Shown here piece by piece: positions 1-11,197 of a stretch of DNA of 64,000 nucleotides. Both the position numbers and the translations under genes were made by a program. The stretch comes from Piper betle (lineage: Eukaryota; Streptophyta; Magnoliopsida; Piperales; Piperaceae), in assembly GCA_033002965.1 (NCBI GenBank), contig JAURVB010012319.1, positions 124,001-188,000 of the forward strand, given 5' to 3'. How positions within the stretch are numbered: the first letter of the stretch is position 1; each line of letters begins with the position of its first letter. The notes beneath the pieces are model-generated. The model saw nothing but the letters and a program-made list of their open reading frames with translations. It made no database searches and was not told where the DNA came from.

Positions 1-1430
1 CTATGTAAATTTTTTGTTTGTTGTAGGGTATGATTTTTGCTTGTCTTTGGCGTTGTTGATGGTTGAATCGTTGTTGATTTTTTGAGGTGGTATGATATTG
101 AATGTATGATTTTGAGGTGGAGCTGTGGGCTACAAGTTGATCTCAATGTATTGAAACCCCCAAAAACAACAGTTTTTTTTCTAATTATTATATGCATTGC
201 TGCTGAAGGATTATTGTTATGCAGATTATGAATTACTATTTCATTGTTGGATTCTAGTTTATGTTGTCATTACTTGATCTTTGAAGTTTGATGTAGTATA
301 AAATTCATGCTACAGCCACCCACCGGGGGTGATGTTTGCATTTGGGTGTAAAGCTCATGAAAGGAATTTAATTTGTTTTTATTATATACAAAGGAGCAAC
401 CTGATAGTTAAATGGCATATGTATACACTTGTGAAGTAGATTATACAAAGGTTGAAGGGGAGGGAAGAGGGGATGGATGGAGGCAGTGAGGAAAGCGTAT
501 AAACATCTATGACTTCAATGTTGATATGATCAAGTATTCAATGTGTAAAATTGTGCTCAACTTTGCTTTTGTGGACTTGTATTGATAATTTATTATCATC
601 ATTTGATAGAAAATAAATGATTATATATCAAACGTTACACTTATAAAATTATAGTCTTATAATAATAAATATTGTTTTATCTTTTATACTTATATTAAAC
701 TATAAATTTGTATATTTATATTGAGAAATTATATAATTGTACGTTCTGTGTATTTATATTATGAATTATCAAATTTTTATATATGACTGATTTAGACCGA
801 TTCAATTGAACCGATTTCTGACTAATTCGATTTGATTCGGCGACTCCCTCGAAAAACAATTCAAACCCCGATTCTAACTTTTATAACTATGATCTAAATA
901 GGTATTAGATTTTTTGTTTTTGGCTTCTTGCGAATTCGGAAGGGTATTGTACCTCCTTGCTCTTTCCTTCCAAAAGAGTCGCTCCTGTTCTCCCCTCCCC
1001 CAAAAAGCATCCTTTTCTCCAAATGCTGCACCCTTCTATCATCTTCTTCCCTTCTCCGACAATGGCAACTGTGTTTTCTTTTTCAGACATGGCCTCTTAG
1101 CTTCCTCTGATTATTCTTCCTCAGACATGGCCTTTTTCAGGGTTGTCTTCAGATTCTCAAGTAATTGCCTCTAACCACGCTTAAAACTACTGCGGCGATG
1201 TAGGAAGATGGTAGCGTGGACTGCAGCCTTTTGCCATGTTTGTGCTGCCCGGGTTAACTCCTCTACACTCGTCTTCCTCGTAGCGTTCCCATGCCACTTC
1301 CAAGTATGTGGCGTTTGCTCCTTGCCAAGGCCCGTACCATACAATAAACTTATTATAGTATTTATTTGGTTTTCTTGCGAGACGGTGGAGAAATTATTTC
1401 TATCTAAACCGTCCATTTATATGAACGGAT
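1..1430. other. AT-rich sequence without a recognisable gene
   Basis: I see no supported coding exon here. The short ORFs near 905-1174 and 1208-1555 overlap on both strands, have no recognisable motif and look like chance frames. The stretch 640-880, rich in ACCGATTC-like motifs, resembles 2400-2590, so a small dispersed repeat probably flanks the ankyrin exon fragment on both sides. At 1440-1555 the sequence becomes a C-rich, CCTCCC-type low-complexity tract. Confidence 0.5.
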
Positions 1431-1553
1431 CAGATCATATAAAAAAAACCAGCTTTCTCGCCCATTCTACCTCCCGCCTCGCCTGCTGCCCCCCCCCTCC
1501 CACCCTCGTCGCCGCCTCCCCCTCCCGCCCCGCCTGCCGCCCCCCTCCCTGCT

Positions 1554-1850
1554 GAGCCATTCTTGCTGCTGCACAATCGACCCCTGTTTCAGATTCATGG
1601 TTAGTTCATTTTTCATTTGTCATCCATTCTCGTATTGCCTATCTAAAATGCCGATCTTTGTGGGGTTTTTTTTTAAATTATTTATTTATTTATTCTGTGT
1701 TTATTGCAGGGGATTTGCTCGATTTGTGAACATCAGAGATGGTAATGGTGCCACACCACTCCACTTGGCTGCTAGGCAGAAACGAGCAGAATGTGTTCAT
1801 ATTCTTCTGGACAGTGGAGCTCTTGTCTGCGCTTCTACCGGCAATTATGG
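1554..1850 (+). pseudogene. XB3/XBAT31-like ankyrin-repeat E3 ligase, two-exon fragment
   Basis: Two neighbouring exons of a plant ankyrin-repeat RING E3 ubiquitin ligase of the XB3/XBAT31 type are visible. The first (about 1554-1599) encodes AILAAAQSTPVSDS and ends at a GTTAGT donor. The second (1710-1850) follows a T-rich tract and TTGCAG acceptor, encodes GFARFVNIRDGNGATPLHLA and further ankyrin residues up to CASTGNYG, and ends at a GTAGAA donor. The split codon TG|G restores the Trp of the family motif DSWGFARF, so splice phase is kept. Family members continue with more ankyrin repeats and a C-terminal RING finger; neither those exons nor the N-terminal exons are present. The first exon is cut off at a C-rich tract. 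I infer a captured or degraded gene fragment; an exon of a gene extending beyond the window is unlikely given the intervening unrelated genes. Confidence 0.75.
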
Positions 1851-2039
1851 GTAGAAATTGTTGTCTTGAATCGATGTTTTGTGTTTGAACGAGACTGTTG
1901 GCAAGGAAAATTGGTGCGTGGTGTAGACTGTGGACAGGGTAGAAACATGTGGAAATTGTTTGAATCGTTATTTACCTTTGGAAACTTTGGAATATGGTCA
2001 CTCCAACCCTGCGAGGAAGCGGTGTGTGAAAGTTGCCGA

Positions 2040-2590
2040 TTTCGAATTGGAATCGGCTGAAATCCAGCCCGATTCCACTTTAGACCGGTGGGAAACTAAT
2101 TCAAAAAATTATTTGAATCGGTTTTATCCGAAACGATCCGTGAATTGGCCGATTTGAACCTATTTCGGCGGATTCGAGCCAATTTTGAAATCGGCTCAAA
2201 TCGGTTGATTTTGGACGGGGAGCGGGAAAGAAGGCAAATGCGGGAGAGAATGAGCTGAAGCGGGAAAGAAATACCTATGGTGGCATTCTCGTAATTAAGA
2301 CTTGACTCGTGTCCAACTCGAATAAAAAATAATAACTAACTCTAAATAATTCAAAAAATTCTTTAAAAATATGAAAAAATATCATAAAATATAATACACA
2401 CAATAATATCAAAATGATATCAACATCTAATTTTTATATATTTATGCTATAAATTGTCAAATTATTATATACGACCGATTCAAATCGATTCAACTGGACT
2501 AATTCCTGTCTGATTTAGACCGATTCGATTCCAACTCCTTAAAAAATTGATTCCGATTTTTTCAACCATGCGAGGAAATAAAGGTAAATA
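2040..2590. repeat. Dispersed repeat, includes a fragment of the 2.85-kb LTR family
   Basis: The part at about 2215-2460 (ending of a GC-moderate tract, then CTTGACTCG..CCAACTCG, TAATAACTAACTC) matches the same stretch of the solo LTR at 22200-22390 and of the LTR at 44640-44770. The flanking parts, with many CCGATT/AATCGG motifs, resemble 640-880. I read this as an LTR fragment embedded in an older small repeat. There is no coding content. Confidence 0.5.
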
Positions 2591-2639
2591 TTATTTAGCA
2601 TTTGTTTGTTTTTCTCTTAAATAATTAAAATTTTGGGTT

Positions 2640-2879
2640 GCCTTCCACGAAGTCGTTACATATGGTCTTCAGCGAGATGATTTGTCATGCTAGAGAACTT
2701 TTCATCCACTTCATCGTAAATTGAATTTATCTTCCTTTCAAACTTGCATCATTCACATAATGAAATCATAAGCTTTTAGGAATGCCATCTTTGTTGCTCA
2801 AGTAAATTTCACGGGGCCTGTAGTCATGTTTCCCTTCCCTATCAAGCTGAACAATGTCACCCAGTAAGTGATCAATCAT
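2640..2879 (-). pseudogene. Unidentified gene fragment, frameshifted
   Basis: On the minus strand an ATG at 2879 opens a frame reading MIDHLLGDIVQLDREGKHDY and on through a plausible soluble protein for 37 codons, to a stop. After a frame change it continues as IYDEVDEKFSSMTNHLAEDH before another stop. Amino-acid composition (charged, few low-complexity runs) is more gene-like than chance AT-rich ORFs nearby. I do not recognise the family. It lies just downstream of the histidinol dehydrogenase pseudogene on the same strand and could be part of an unrelated broken gene. No splice sites could be assigned. Confidence 0.3.
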
Positions 2880-3396
2880 AAAATATAAGCAACAAAGCGT
2901 TATTAAAAATCTGTATACAAATCTAAGACTCCGAATCCCCAAAGACCTTATTTTGTTTGGCTACATCCCTCAAGTTTGACACTAGAATAAGAGGATTAAT
3001 GTTAGAAAAAACATCCAAAATTTTCTAGTTCCTTTCATACAGATAGGAAATCCAGGGTAGTATGGTTGCATCGTTTACTTCTATCACCCCTTTGCTAGGG
3101 CAAAGAGAGTACGATCTGCAGTATATCCTGCATACATAGATCAAATTAGTATGCTCATATGTAACTATACTCGTTTGCATCTACTTATGGGAAAAAAGAG
3201 AGCTTCGTTTCCAAATCAAGAAGCGGAATCTAATGCGTCTTCTGTGCCCGTCCAAATCATTAACTCTACGAACGTGAACTGAAAATTTGAATTTCCAATC
3301 AGGATGCCTACACATGGAAATGGAAAATTTGTTTTAAAACTAATAGCCTCACTTCAAATTAGCTGGTTCTTGAAAAATGAGAAGCTCTAGAGATGT

Positions 3397-5105
3397 TCAA
3401 ACTGCAGCCTGCTTAGCTTGTATGTCCTGTAACCTTAGAGTGACAGCTCTTTGATGAGCTTCAAGTCCTACTTTGGCCATTTTTGCAAGATATGGGCCAA
3501 GAGAACTTAGTCCCTCTTCAGTGAGAGATTGCACTGTAATACATATGAGAAAAGAATCTAAAGAGATCCTCGTACGTTCTTGCATAACCATAAGTCGGAA
3601 GGGCATGGTTGGTTCCACTGGCATAATCCCCAAGCTCTCAGGAGTCCACTGTCCCAACAACACCAAGCCTGCAAAAAAAAAGGGCTTGACTCAGTTGCTG
3701 AAACATAGTCCATTTGCTTATTTATGTGCTCTTCAACCGAATGAAAACTAAAATAGCAAGTCAAGACTAACGTATGTGCAAATATTAAATCCTACCAGCA
3801 TTCTCGATAAATCCCTCCCATCTCTCTGCATCTTTCACATTGACAATAAGATGTTCAGGCGCACATACATTTGAAAACGAAATTGCCTGCATATTTCACG
3901 GTCAAAAGATTCAACTTGAATCAGTGTATTTCGATCATAAAAAAATGAGAATAAACTTAAGCATTTAACAAGCAGAGGATAAAAGCCAAGTACTTCATCC
4001 ACTTCACAGAAATAAACTGTCTCTGACAACAATAACTTACAAACTCTTGATGTATACCTCAATCATGTCATGTGCAAACACCATAAAACTGTGGGATAAA
4101 GCTTTTGAGGCGAAGTCTTCGTGTGGAAGGGCATTGCATTGCTTGCTTAGTTCTTCTGTAATTGCATTTACATCAATGCCCTCTCCCACAAGCACAAGTG
4201 CAACCTGACTGTCTGGACCATGTTCTAGCCTATATATGAAGAATGAAACATAATCACAACGCAACAAACATACAGAAGCCTTTCACAACATGCCAAAACA
4301 AATTTTATAAGATCGTTCAGTAATCAAACTTACAAAGGCTAGTATAGTAGTTATCAAAATTGGAAATGAAATAGGAAAAGTTAACACCTGAGAGAGTAGA
4401 TCAGCAGCAATGTGAACTGGGTTTGCATGTTTGTCAGCTATGACTAGAACCTCAGACGGGCCAGCTGGCATGTCAATTGAAACAATGGCTTCACTGTTCT
4501 GCATTGGAGAGAATAGTGATTGGTAGATGAACCATTTTCTGATTAACATAGTATCGGTTCCATAATATGTCATTCTAGTTGTGAAAGATATTGCTCCAAA
4601 TAAGAGAGCCACCCATTACCAACACAATATTAGCTCCAAATAAGAGAGTCACCCATTACCAACATATACTTCAAGCCAAGGATGACTCCCCTTGAAGTTA
4701 TGCTATGCAGAATAAAGCCAGTTATATTCAAATTGATGCAAAAACAGTGTAAAGATAATCTTCAATTATCCTACAATATAAAGGGTCCAAGACAGACAAC
4801 ATACTACATTGAGAAAAGAAATACCAAAGATATGCCACAGAAAGTATCAGTACTTGAAGAATCATCTTTGCAGCTGTAACATACTGATTTCCAGGCCAAG
4901 AATCTTTTCCACCTGTAAAATATTGAAGATTGCGTCAAAGTATACCAAGGTAAAAGAATCACAAAAACCACGTACAGAGAGAAAGTAATAGAGAAACCAC
5001 AAAATACAAATATGGAGCACAAAACAGTATCAATCATTTATATCAACTTCCGAAAACCAGTACCTTAGGACAAGACAAGGTTCCCCATGCCATAGCAGAT
5101 ACTGC
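3397..5105 (-). pseudogene. Histidinol dehydrogenase (HDH), 3' half, decayed
   Basis: HDH catalyses the last two steps of histidine synthesis (L-histidinol to L-histidine, NAD+- and zinc-dependent) and is plastid-targeted in plants. Six minus-strand exons are readable: 5064-5105 (AVSAMAWGTLSCPK), 4854-4912 (VEKI.. to AAKMILQ), 4388-4498 ([20 protein letters not shown]), 4058-4229 ([20 protein letters not shown] to HDMIE), 3796-3886 ([20 protein letters not shown] to ENA) and 3397-3668 (WTPESLG.. [13 protein letters not shown].. to a stop). Donors (GTACTG, GTGTTA, GTATAC, GTAGG) and AG acceptors are kept, so this is a genomic, not a processed, copy. Breaks: one base missing in exon 4854-4912 (GGCCTGG), one extra base at the start of exon 4058-4229 (GCTAGAACA), and two compensating frameshifts near 3630 and 3571. 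The N-terminal half, with transit peptide, is absent. A functional paralogue presumably exists elsewhere. Confidence 0.88.
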
Positions 5106-5284
5106 CTGCAAAGTCAAGAGTTCAAAATGACACAATGAGAACAGACATTTAAATCTACCGAAAAAGCATGAAATTTAGAATAACCAGAATTCAAGGCAAA
5201 TTATGTGTTTAAACAAGCATGCTGCTATCATTTGAAGGAAACAAACAGATATTTGGGAAATGCGTAATATGCATTTCTCTGCTA

Positions 5285-5638
5285 TTAACGTCCAATATTT
5301 ATTGCAAATTCAACATCTAAGACATCATTAACTTTCTTTTGAGTTAGGCGACAAGGATCCACTCCTTGTAAGAAAACAAGAGGAAGCCCCTGCCCGGCAT
5401 GAATATGAAGATCTTCCTCATTGAGAAGCAAGTTCACCAGCGTATCTTGATCGCAAGCCCGCCCAAGCATGGTCTTGCTTTCATCCGAGAAAGCGTTGCT
5501 CCTTGTTGATCTGATTTCTTCAAAGCTGAACTCCACTCTTTCCTTGCAAATTGTTTCTAGCATTTGTTTCAATTCTTTCACGTTCTCTCCCAGGTTCTCA
5601 ACTTGGTTGATGATATTGTAGAAGTCGTCAACCGTAAT
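5285..5638 (-). pseudogene. Unidentified protein-coding exon or gene fragment
   Basis: A minus-strand frame open from about 5638 to a stop at 5285 encodes roughly 117 residues: TVDDFYNIINQVENLGENVK, then a charged helical stretch (ELKQMLETICKERVEFSFEE) and a C-terminal part containing GQGLPLVFLQGVDPCRLTQK and DVLDVEFAINIGR. The first 45 residues look like an amphipathic, possibly coiled-coil helix; no membrane segment is seen. There is no ATG at the upstream end, where the frame runs into a stop next to an AT-rich tract, so it is probably an internal or terminal exon. I do not recognise the family, and it does not match the N-terminal half of histidinol dehydrogenase. It lies 180 bases upstream of the HDH remnant on the same strand. 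Status as pseudogene is inferred from isolation. Confidence 0.4.
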
Positions 5639-5639
5639 T

Positions 5640-6340
5640 TAAAAAATTTCTACCAGGTATATGGCCAATTTGCCTGCTTGTATGTATTTGGAAAATATAT
5701 GTTTGATGCAGACACCAAGTAACTTGCTCAATTTACACCTTTCAGATATGTCTACTCAAGTAATAGGTTTATCCACTTACCATGTCTTCATTTGGTGCTA
5801 GGTTAAGTCTTTTTCATTCTTTAGAGACAATCTCAGTCCTCTTTTGCAGCCTCATTGTGTCCAATTTCCTTTATTGTCATGTCATTAGCGTCCAGATTTA
5901 AAATTTCAGGGTCTAAACCCGTTTTAGTTTACCACTATGTCCTGCATCAACTCTTGCCAAGACGATTTCTGAAAGAACACCTGCCACTCCATTGATAAAT
6001 ATTTGATATTTCTTTCTAACACATATTCACGTTATCATTTTTGTCAATAATCAATCCTACATTGACTAGTCAACGCTCACAACAAACAAATACCAACAAA
6101 TTCTCCAAAATCCAAACCTAACCACACCAATTGAACTTGTCCAAAACAGATTAACAACAACCAAAGTTAAAAAATCAACCATCTTCGAGCAAGAAAAACA
6201 GCTTCCAGAACAAATCAAACATGGTAAGATCCAATGCACTTCGATCGCAGATAAAACAGTGCATCCAGGAGGAACACTGAGAGGCGGCTTAATGCAAGCT
6301 GATGGGAAGAACTCGAACACGATCAACACCGTCACCGCCG
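5640..6340. other. Non-coding spacer
   Basis: No supported gene. Short overlapping ORFs on both strands near 6066-6510 are driven by the hexamer repeat that follows and are not credible. Confidence 0.5.
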
Positions 6341-6425
6341 GAAGACGGCGGCAGCGGCAACGGCAACGGCAACGGCAACGGCGTCGGTGGCGTTGGCGGC
6401 GACGGCGACGGCGGGGAGGGTGGCG
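6341..6425. repeat. GC-rich hexanucleotide minisatellite (CGGCAA)n / (GGCGAC)n
   Basis: About five CGGCAA units are followed by GGCGTC/GGCGAC-type units in a GC-rich island inside AT-rich DNA. In translation it gives poly-Arg/Gln frames on both strands, which should not be taken as genes. Confidence 0.8.
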
Positions 6426-6509
6426 GTGGATGAGAAGCAGCTCAGAACAGCCACTCAATTGGGCCCAATGCGGTCGGGTTAGTTGGCCCATTGGAAGTTA
6501 CTGGGCTTA

Positions 6510-8100
6510 ATGTGGTCAGATCAATTGGGACCATTTCAAGTTGTTGGACCTCCACCCCGCCAACTCATTAGAGGTGATTGGGTATTGCTCGTACCAAACA
6601 TATTAATTACCTTAAACCTATATACCATACCCAATTATTTATCATTTAAAATTTTCCTACTTAAACCCGAACGCAACCCGAACATGTTTAGAAAAAACCA
6701 AACCCGATCATTTAAAATTTGGTTACGTTATAAAAAAGTAAATAAAATGATACCATGACAAATTAAATTAGAATTAATTATCTTAAAAAAAAAGATTAAA
6801 TAGGCTAATACAAAAAAAGTTGAAAATATATTAATTTTATATATAAACACATGTATCTCTATATTAAATTTTAAATCATATTAAATATAATTTTTATAAA
6901 AAGATTTATATTATTAAAATTGGGTATCATGTATTGGTTATCCCAAATCAAATCGGACCATTATAAAATGGGTACCCAGTATCGTAAAACTAAACCTGAT
7001 TATATTGATACCAAACTCAATTTATTCGGGTATGGTTGAATCAAGTTGCGTGGGCACTCGACCATGCATGAACCCCTACAACTCACACCGGGATCCAATT
7101 TCACCCTATTTATTATCCTTTATAAATATATTTATTTATTTTATGTTCCAATAAGGCGATTGGCATGGCTAAGTATATATTATCAATCACTATATCAAAA
7201 CAACAAACATTTATCAATGTATATATATATATATATATAGCACACACATGTAAAATTATGGCATGCATTGGACCTTTTGCCAAACTCAAAAAATAAAAAT
7301 AGGGGTTGCTCCCTTGCTCATTAAGTACTTCTGTATACAAATACGAGAGAAGGCTTACTTGTCACCAAGGCCCAACGGTATAAGGTGGCTATATTTTTTT
7401 ACCGAAAACATTCTCCATTACTTGCCTTAGATTGTTCTCCTTTTCATTTTGATTTATATTGTATTTGCAATTTCCACACCCTCCAATTTAAAATCTTTAA
7501 ATGAATGTCAAAATTTTCCATTGAAGTTTACAAACATCACGACTTACTTCATTTATGGTATTATTAGGGTCTCTTTGGTTAGCATGAAATTAATGCAAGT
7601 AACATAAAAATTTTTTAAATAATCAACCTTACCAAAAGCAGTTGTATTTAATATATATTTACAAAAAAATATTGTTAAATTAATTATTTCATATTTATAT
7701 TAAGTATGATCACATCTAAAAAAAACCAAAATAGTCATTATTATTTTATATGACCCACTCATGTACTCTTTAACTATCAAAAACGACTTTCATTCAAAAT
7801 CTCGGATGTCATGGTGGGAGGATACCACAGTTATTAGGTTTTTTTGGCAGCTCGTTACAGGATGCCTCTTACTATCCTTCCCAACAAAACTTTTTAGTAT
7901 TTAAATCTAAAATTTAAAATTCATATTTATATTTAAATTTATTGTTATATATATTTTTTCGTTGGGAACACCACAATGATATTGCTTCCACTAGCTAGGT
8001 CAAACGAAGTATCTCGTAAGGGTTAATAGAAAGGAATTGAGAGCCGATCTCGTTCTTCCATCTTCTCCCACATCATCGACCCAAAAGCGACGCAGGCGAG
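6510..8100. other. AT-rich spacer with a (TA)n microsatellite at 7217-7240
   Basis: No gene motifs in either strand. A short TA dinucleotide run lies at 7217-7240. The text near 7560, GGGTCTCTTTGGTT, resembles the start of common plant MITE-like repeats, but no matching inverted end was found. Confidence 0.5.
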
Positions 8101-8226
8101 ATGGACTCAATCTTCGTCGCATCGGAGAGTTTCTCTTGGCCGTATCTTTATTGCGTCGGAGAGTTGCTCTTGGCCGTCGTGTTGGGGCTCCTCTGGCTGG
8201 CAATTTGCGTAGCTAACTCAAGTTAA
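8101..8226 (+). CDS. Possible small ORF with one membrane segment
   Basis: A 41-codon frame starts MDSIFVASESFSWPYLYCVG and continues with a strongly hydrophobic stretch (LLLAVVLGLLWLAICVA) before a TAA. The nucleotide sequence contains a near-perfect direct repeat of about 25 bases (GGAGAGTT-TCTCTTGGCCGT twice, near 8120 and 8152), so much of the frame comes from a small duplication. It could be the first exon of something longer (GTAGCT could act as a donor at 8206). I do not recognise it and give it low weight. Confidence 0.2.
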   Translation: MDSIFVASESFSWPYLYCVGELLLAVVLGLLWLAICVANSS

Positions 8227-8596
8227 CTTAGCTGATCAAGCCCTGGCTTGGTTCACTGGTTGACGAGCCTAGTCCAAAGTAATTAAATTAGATATATCAG
8301 TTGAAACACTGCAGCCAATTATGATCTGTAAAGTAAGCTATGATTAGGACACATGCCGAGGGAAGTCTGAGCTCGGTTGATCACGAATGAAGTGCATGCA
8401 GCTATTGTTATCCAAACACTCGAATTGACGTTGGTAATTGGTGTCATGCACTCACCAACCATCTTAAGATGCCGACAGTCCGGAGTACCAGAAGAAGCCC
8501 AAGGTGGGAATACCTTCACCACTTCGAAAATTTCAATAAGTGATGCAAGATATCGTGGTGTAGTCAATGTTGGCATGAATTTAATTTTGTAGATAG
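8227..8596. other. Spacer, short ORFs only
   Basis: Overlapping ORFs of 71 and 125 codons on opposite strands occupy this stretch without recognisable motifs. I see no exon that I can support. Confidence 0.4.
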
Positions 8597-9820
8597 TGTT
8601 AGAAATGAGAGTAATTTGTAATTTTGGGTGCCAATGGCATGTGTTGTAATAATAACTAGCAAGTTTGGGGTAATAGATACTAATGCCCATCTTCAATTAT
8701 GTAACCGAGACCCAACCTTGTGCAACTCTAGGAAAAACATTAAAAGAAGAAAAAAACACGGGTGACAAACTCCTTGCTTTCCAATAGGATTTTTTCTTGT
8801 TATTTATCAATTATTTTCTAAGCTATACTCTATCCTTCTGTGTTCTCCCCAACAAATCTGATACGAGATCTTTGGTTTCTCCGACTCATATCCAATTGAA
8901 AACCCTTTGAATTTTTTTTTCTTTTTCAAAAATTTAGAGAAAGAAAAGTCATGACTTTAAATTATTATTTCCAAAAAATTCTTGTTTTAATATTTGATAG
9001 AGATGACAAAAGTTATAATTATTAAATATACAAATGAACATGCACATCTTTTTGATTTGTAGGAGATGATATAAGATTGGCATGAAGAGTCTCAAAGCAA
9101 TAAAGTTTTAGCCACAGGAAGTGAAGAAAAGAAGAAAGGGTATAAGAAAAACAAGAAAAGAGATGTAAAAGTCTTCTTCTTCGTTTAACAAGAAGTAAGT
9201 AAAGCTACTTTTTCAAAGATTATAAGAGTAACAAAGTCTGTAGAGTTTGAGAGATTTTGAGGAATGAATTCAAAAGCTTGAGAGATTTTGTGAGATTCAT
9301 GGTTTGAAGATTACTTGTGATAATATATCCATACTATGACACTTGGGGTATGACCATTTAAATTTTAGAAGTCTTTACATTGTTGAAGCGTAAAAATATG
9401 ATGATTGGCTTATCACAAATTGATCAAGACCATAAATTTTGTGAAAGATGTTTGTATTGAAACAACTTAGATTACCAGTTTCGGAGTCATTATGCAGGAC
9501 AAGAACTTCACTTGAGCTAGTGTATGCCAATATATATGGTCTAACAAATACTCCAACAATTAAATGTGTTAGGTACTTCTTTTTAATTGTTGATGATTTT
9601 GCTTAAATAATGTGAGTTTACTTCTACATGTGTAAGGGGAGGAGCTTCCCAATTATATAACCGTGACCCAACTTTGTGCTGCTGTAGAAAAAACAGTAAA
9701 AGAAAAAAAAACAGTGGTGACGATCCCTTTCTCCTCCCCTTCCAACTTGGTAAGATTTTTCTTATTTTCTATCAATTATTTTCTAATCTATGGTGTATCC
9801 TTTCATATTCTCCCCCATCA
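8597..9820 (+). mobile_element. Ty1-copia retrotransposon remnant (LTR, primer site, integrase piece, LTR)
   Basis: A 258-base LTR (8597-8854) starts TGTTAG and ends CCCAACA. It is followed at 8857-8872 by CTGATACGAGATC, a degraded form of the tRNA-Met primer-binding site TGGTATCAGAGC. At about 9490-9640 a broken frame reads RTRTSLELVYANIYGLTNTP and, after further residues, FFLIVDDFA and MWVYFY, which is the start of the copia integrase core. A second, 5'-truncated LTR copy (about 9650-9820) is recognisable by TAACCGTGACCCAACTTTGT. Most of the internal region is deleted. The same LTR occurs at 48042-48227 after an RNase H remnant and, as its last ~35 bases, at 27296 and 30719. Confidence 0.75.
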
Positions 9821-10476
9821 GATAGATCCTGGTTTAATAATAATGGGATATATTGGTTTGATTTATTTTTACTTGTTTTAGTTGTATTTTGATTAGTTCA
9901 ATCTATTACTTTCATAATAGTGCAATTTTAATTTTTCTTTTATTAAAAAAGAAGATGACGTAGTTTCTCATAAAATGGCATATAATATACGTGGTTATTT
10001 TTGTGGGGGTATTGGCACCAAACGCTAAAAGCGATCGCTCTATGTATGTGAAGTTTCCAAATTACATGCAAGTTTCTAAAAGCGATCGCTCAATTGTACT
10101 TTTGATTTTTGAAAGGAATTGGAGCTCTCACAGGAAGCTTGTAACAGCCAACGTCAATGGAAGAACACTTCCCCTAGATCATATTTGAACAGTAGATAAA
10201 CTGCATTAATATATGAACGTTAGATAAACTTCCCCAAGAAGACGGTAAAGATCGGCTATGGAAAAACAATCTTAATATATTCTAATATGAAAACAGAAAA
10301 TTATAAAGCAACAATTGGAGAAAGAACAGAAACTAATTGTCTTCTCCAAGTATTTACATATTTCTGACATCACAATTATGTAACAACAATTAAAGGTCAT
10401 TTTTCTTTTAAATTTCATATTAAGATGACGAAAGGTGAGCCTAACCCATGGAGCGGTCGAGAAGATGCATGCGGTA
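9821..10476. repeat. Duplicated 3' flank of 4TM copy 1
   Basis: This block recurs near 27335, 30755, 40310 and 48228, each time just downstream (in minus-strand sense) of a 4TM copy. It holds one or two copies of the palindrome GCGATCGC in the context AAAAGCGATCGCT, here at about 10030 and 10082. It has no coding content. Confidence 0.7.
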
Positions 10477-11197
10477 CTAGTCCGAACTAGAAGTACGGAT
10501 CTCCAACCTTCTAACAAGTGCCTCAATATCAAGCATTATATGATCTGTGGACGGCGGGAGGAAGCTGTGCCACTGCCTTTGCTCTCTTCTGACCGGGTTG
10601 GAAATACGGAGACGAAGCTCCGGGAGTGGTGGTGTTTCACTTTCACCACGGTGCCGTTGCCCGGGCATGGACGTCGATGTAGATTGATAGCTTGGTGATT
10701 GCACGTCGACGACGCCCGCAGATGGCCCGATAAAAGGGACAGCAAACCTACAACGTCGAACTGCTGCAACATAGTGGAGAGTGGCGGGGAACAGCTTGAC
10801 GGAAATAAGAAAGAGAAATGTGGAGAAGGAAATTGCAAACGACACCCACCGCAGGTTAAGGGAGATAGAGCATGGCTATCAGCAAAACCACTGCGGCCGT
10901 ATTGAAGAACGCTGCTAGGCGTAGGAAAAGGCGAGCCAGAGGGAGGGGGAGCTGTCGGTGGAGCTCCAAGTGCAGAGCAGAGGAGGCTAGGGAGAGGATG
11001 ATGGCAAGTAGGGCGACGTCGAGGAGGAGGAGTAGGTGGGAATTAGTGCTGCCATCTCCTCGGGCTTGGATGAGGGTATCCAAAGTGGAGAAGGTGACAG
11101 CTAAGATGAACTCGCCGACACGACGAAGCTCGGAGGCTGTCTCTCCTGAGTCGTGCATGGGGCAATGATGATGCGGGAGAAGACGGAAGGGTAGCAT
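10477..11197 (-). pseudogene. 4TM family copy 1: small four-TM protein, frameshifted
   Basis: The minus strand encodes a protein of about 239 residues in two frames. The N-terminal frame starts MLPFRLLPHHHCPMHDSGET (ATG at 11197; an alternative ATG at 11158) and contains hydrophobic segments at about 28-43, 55-76 and 91-108. The C-terminal frame holds a fourth hydrophobic segment (FSTFLFLISVKLFPATLHYV) followed by an Arg/Ser/Pro-rich tail and the conserved end MLDIEALVRRLEIRTSSSD before TAG. The frames separate at about 10846-10870, where this copy has one extra base relative to copies 2 and 5 (GATAGAGCATGG versus GATGGAGCTGG). The coding DNA is much more GC-rich than its flanks. I do not recognise the family: topology suggests a small membrane protein with a cytosolic or lumenal tail. 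Confidence 0.6.

Noticed and set aside
6066..6510. 141-codon Arg/Cys-rich ORF and its Arg/Gln-rich antisense
   Set aside because: Produced by a GC-rich hexamer repeat; the rest of the frame is hydrophobic AT-rich text without motifs.
10856..11168. Plus-strand Arg-rich ORFs over the 4TM copies (for example 10872-11168, 31619-32086)
   Set aside because: Antisense shadows of the GC-rich 4TM frame; Arg richness reflects the antisense of Leu/Ala/Ser codons.
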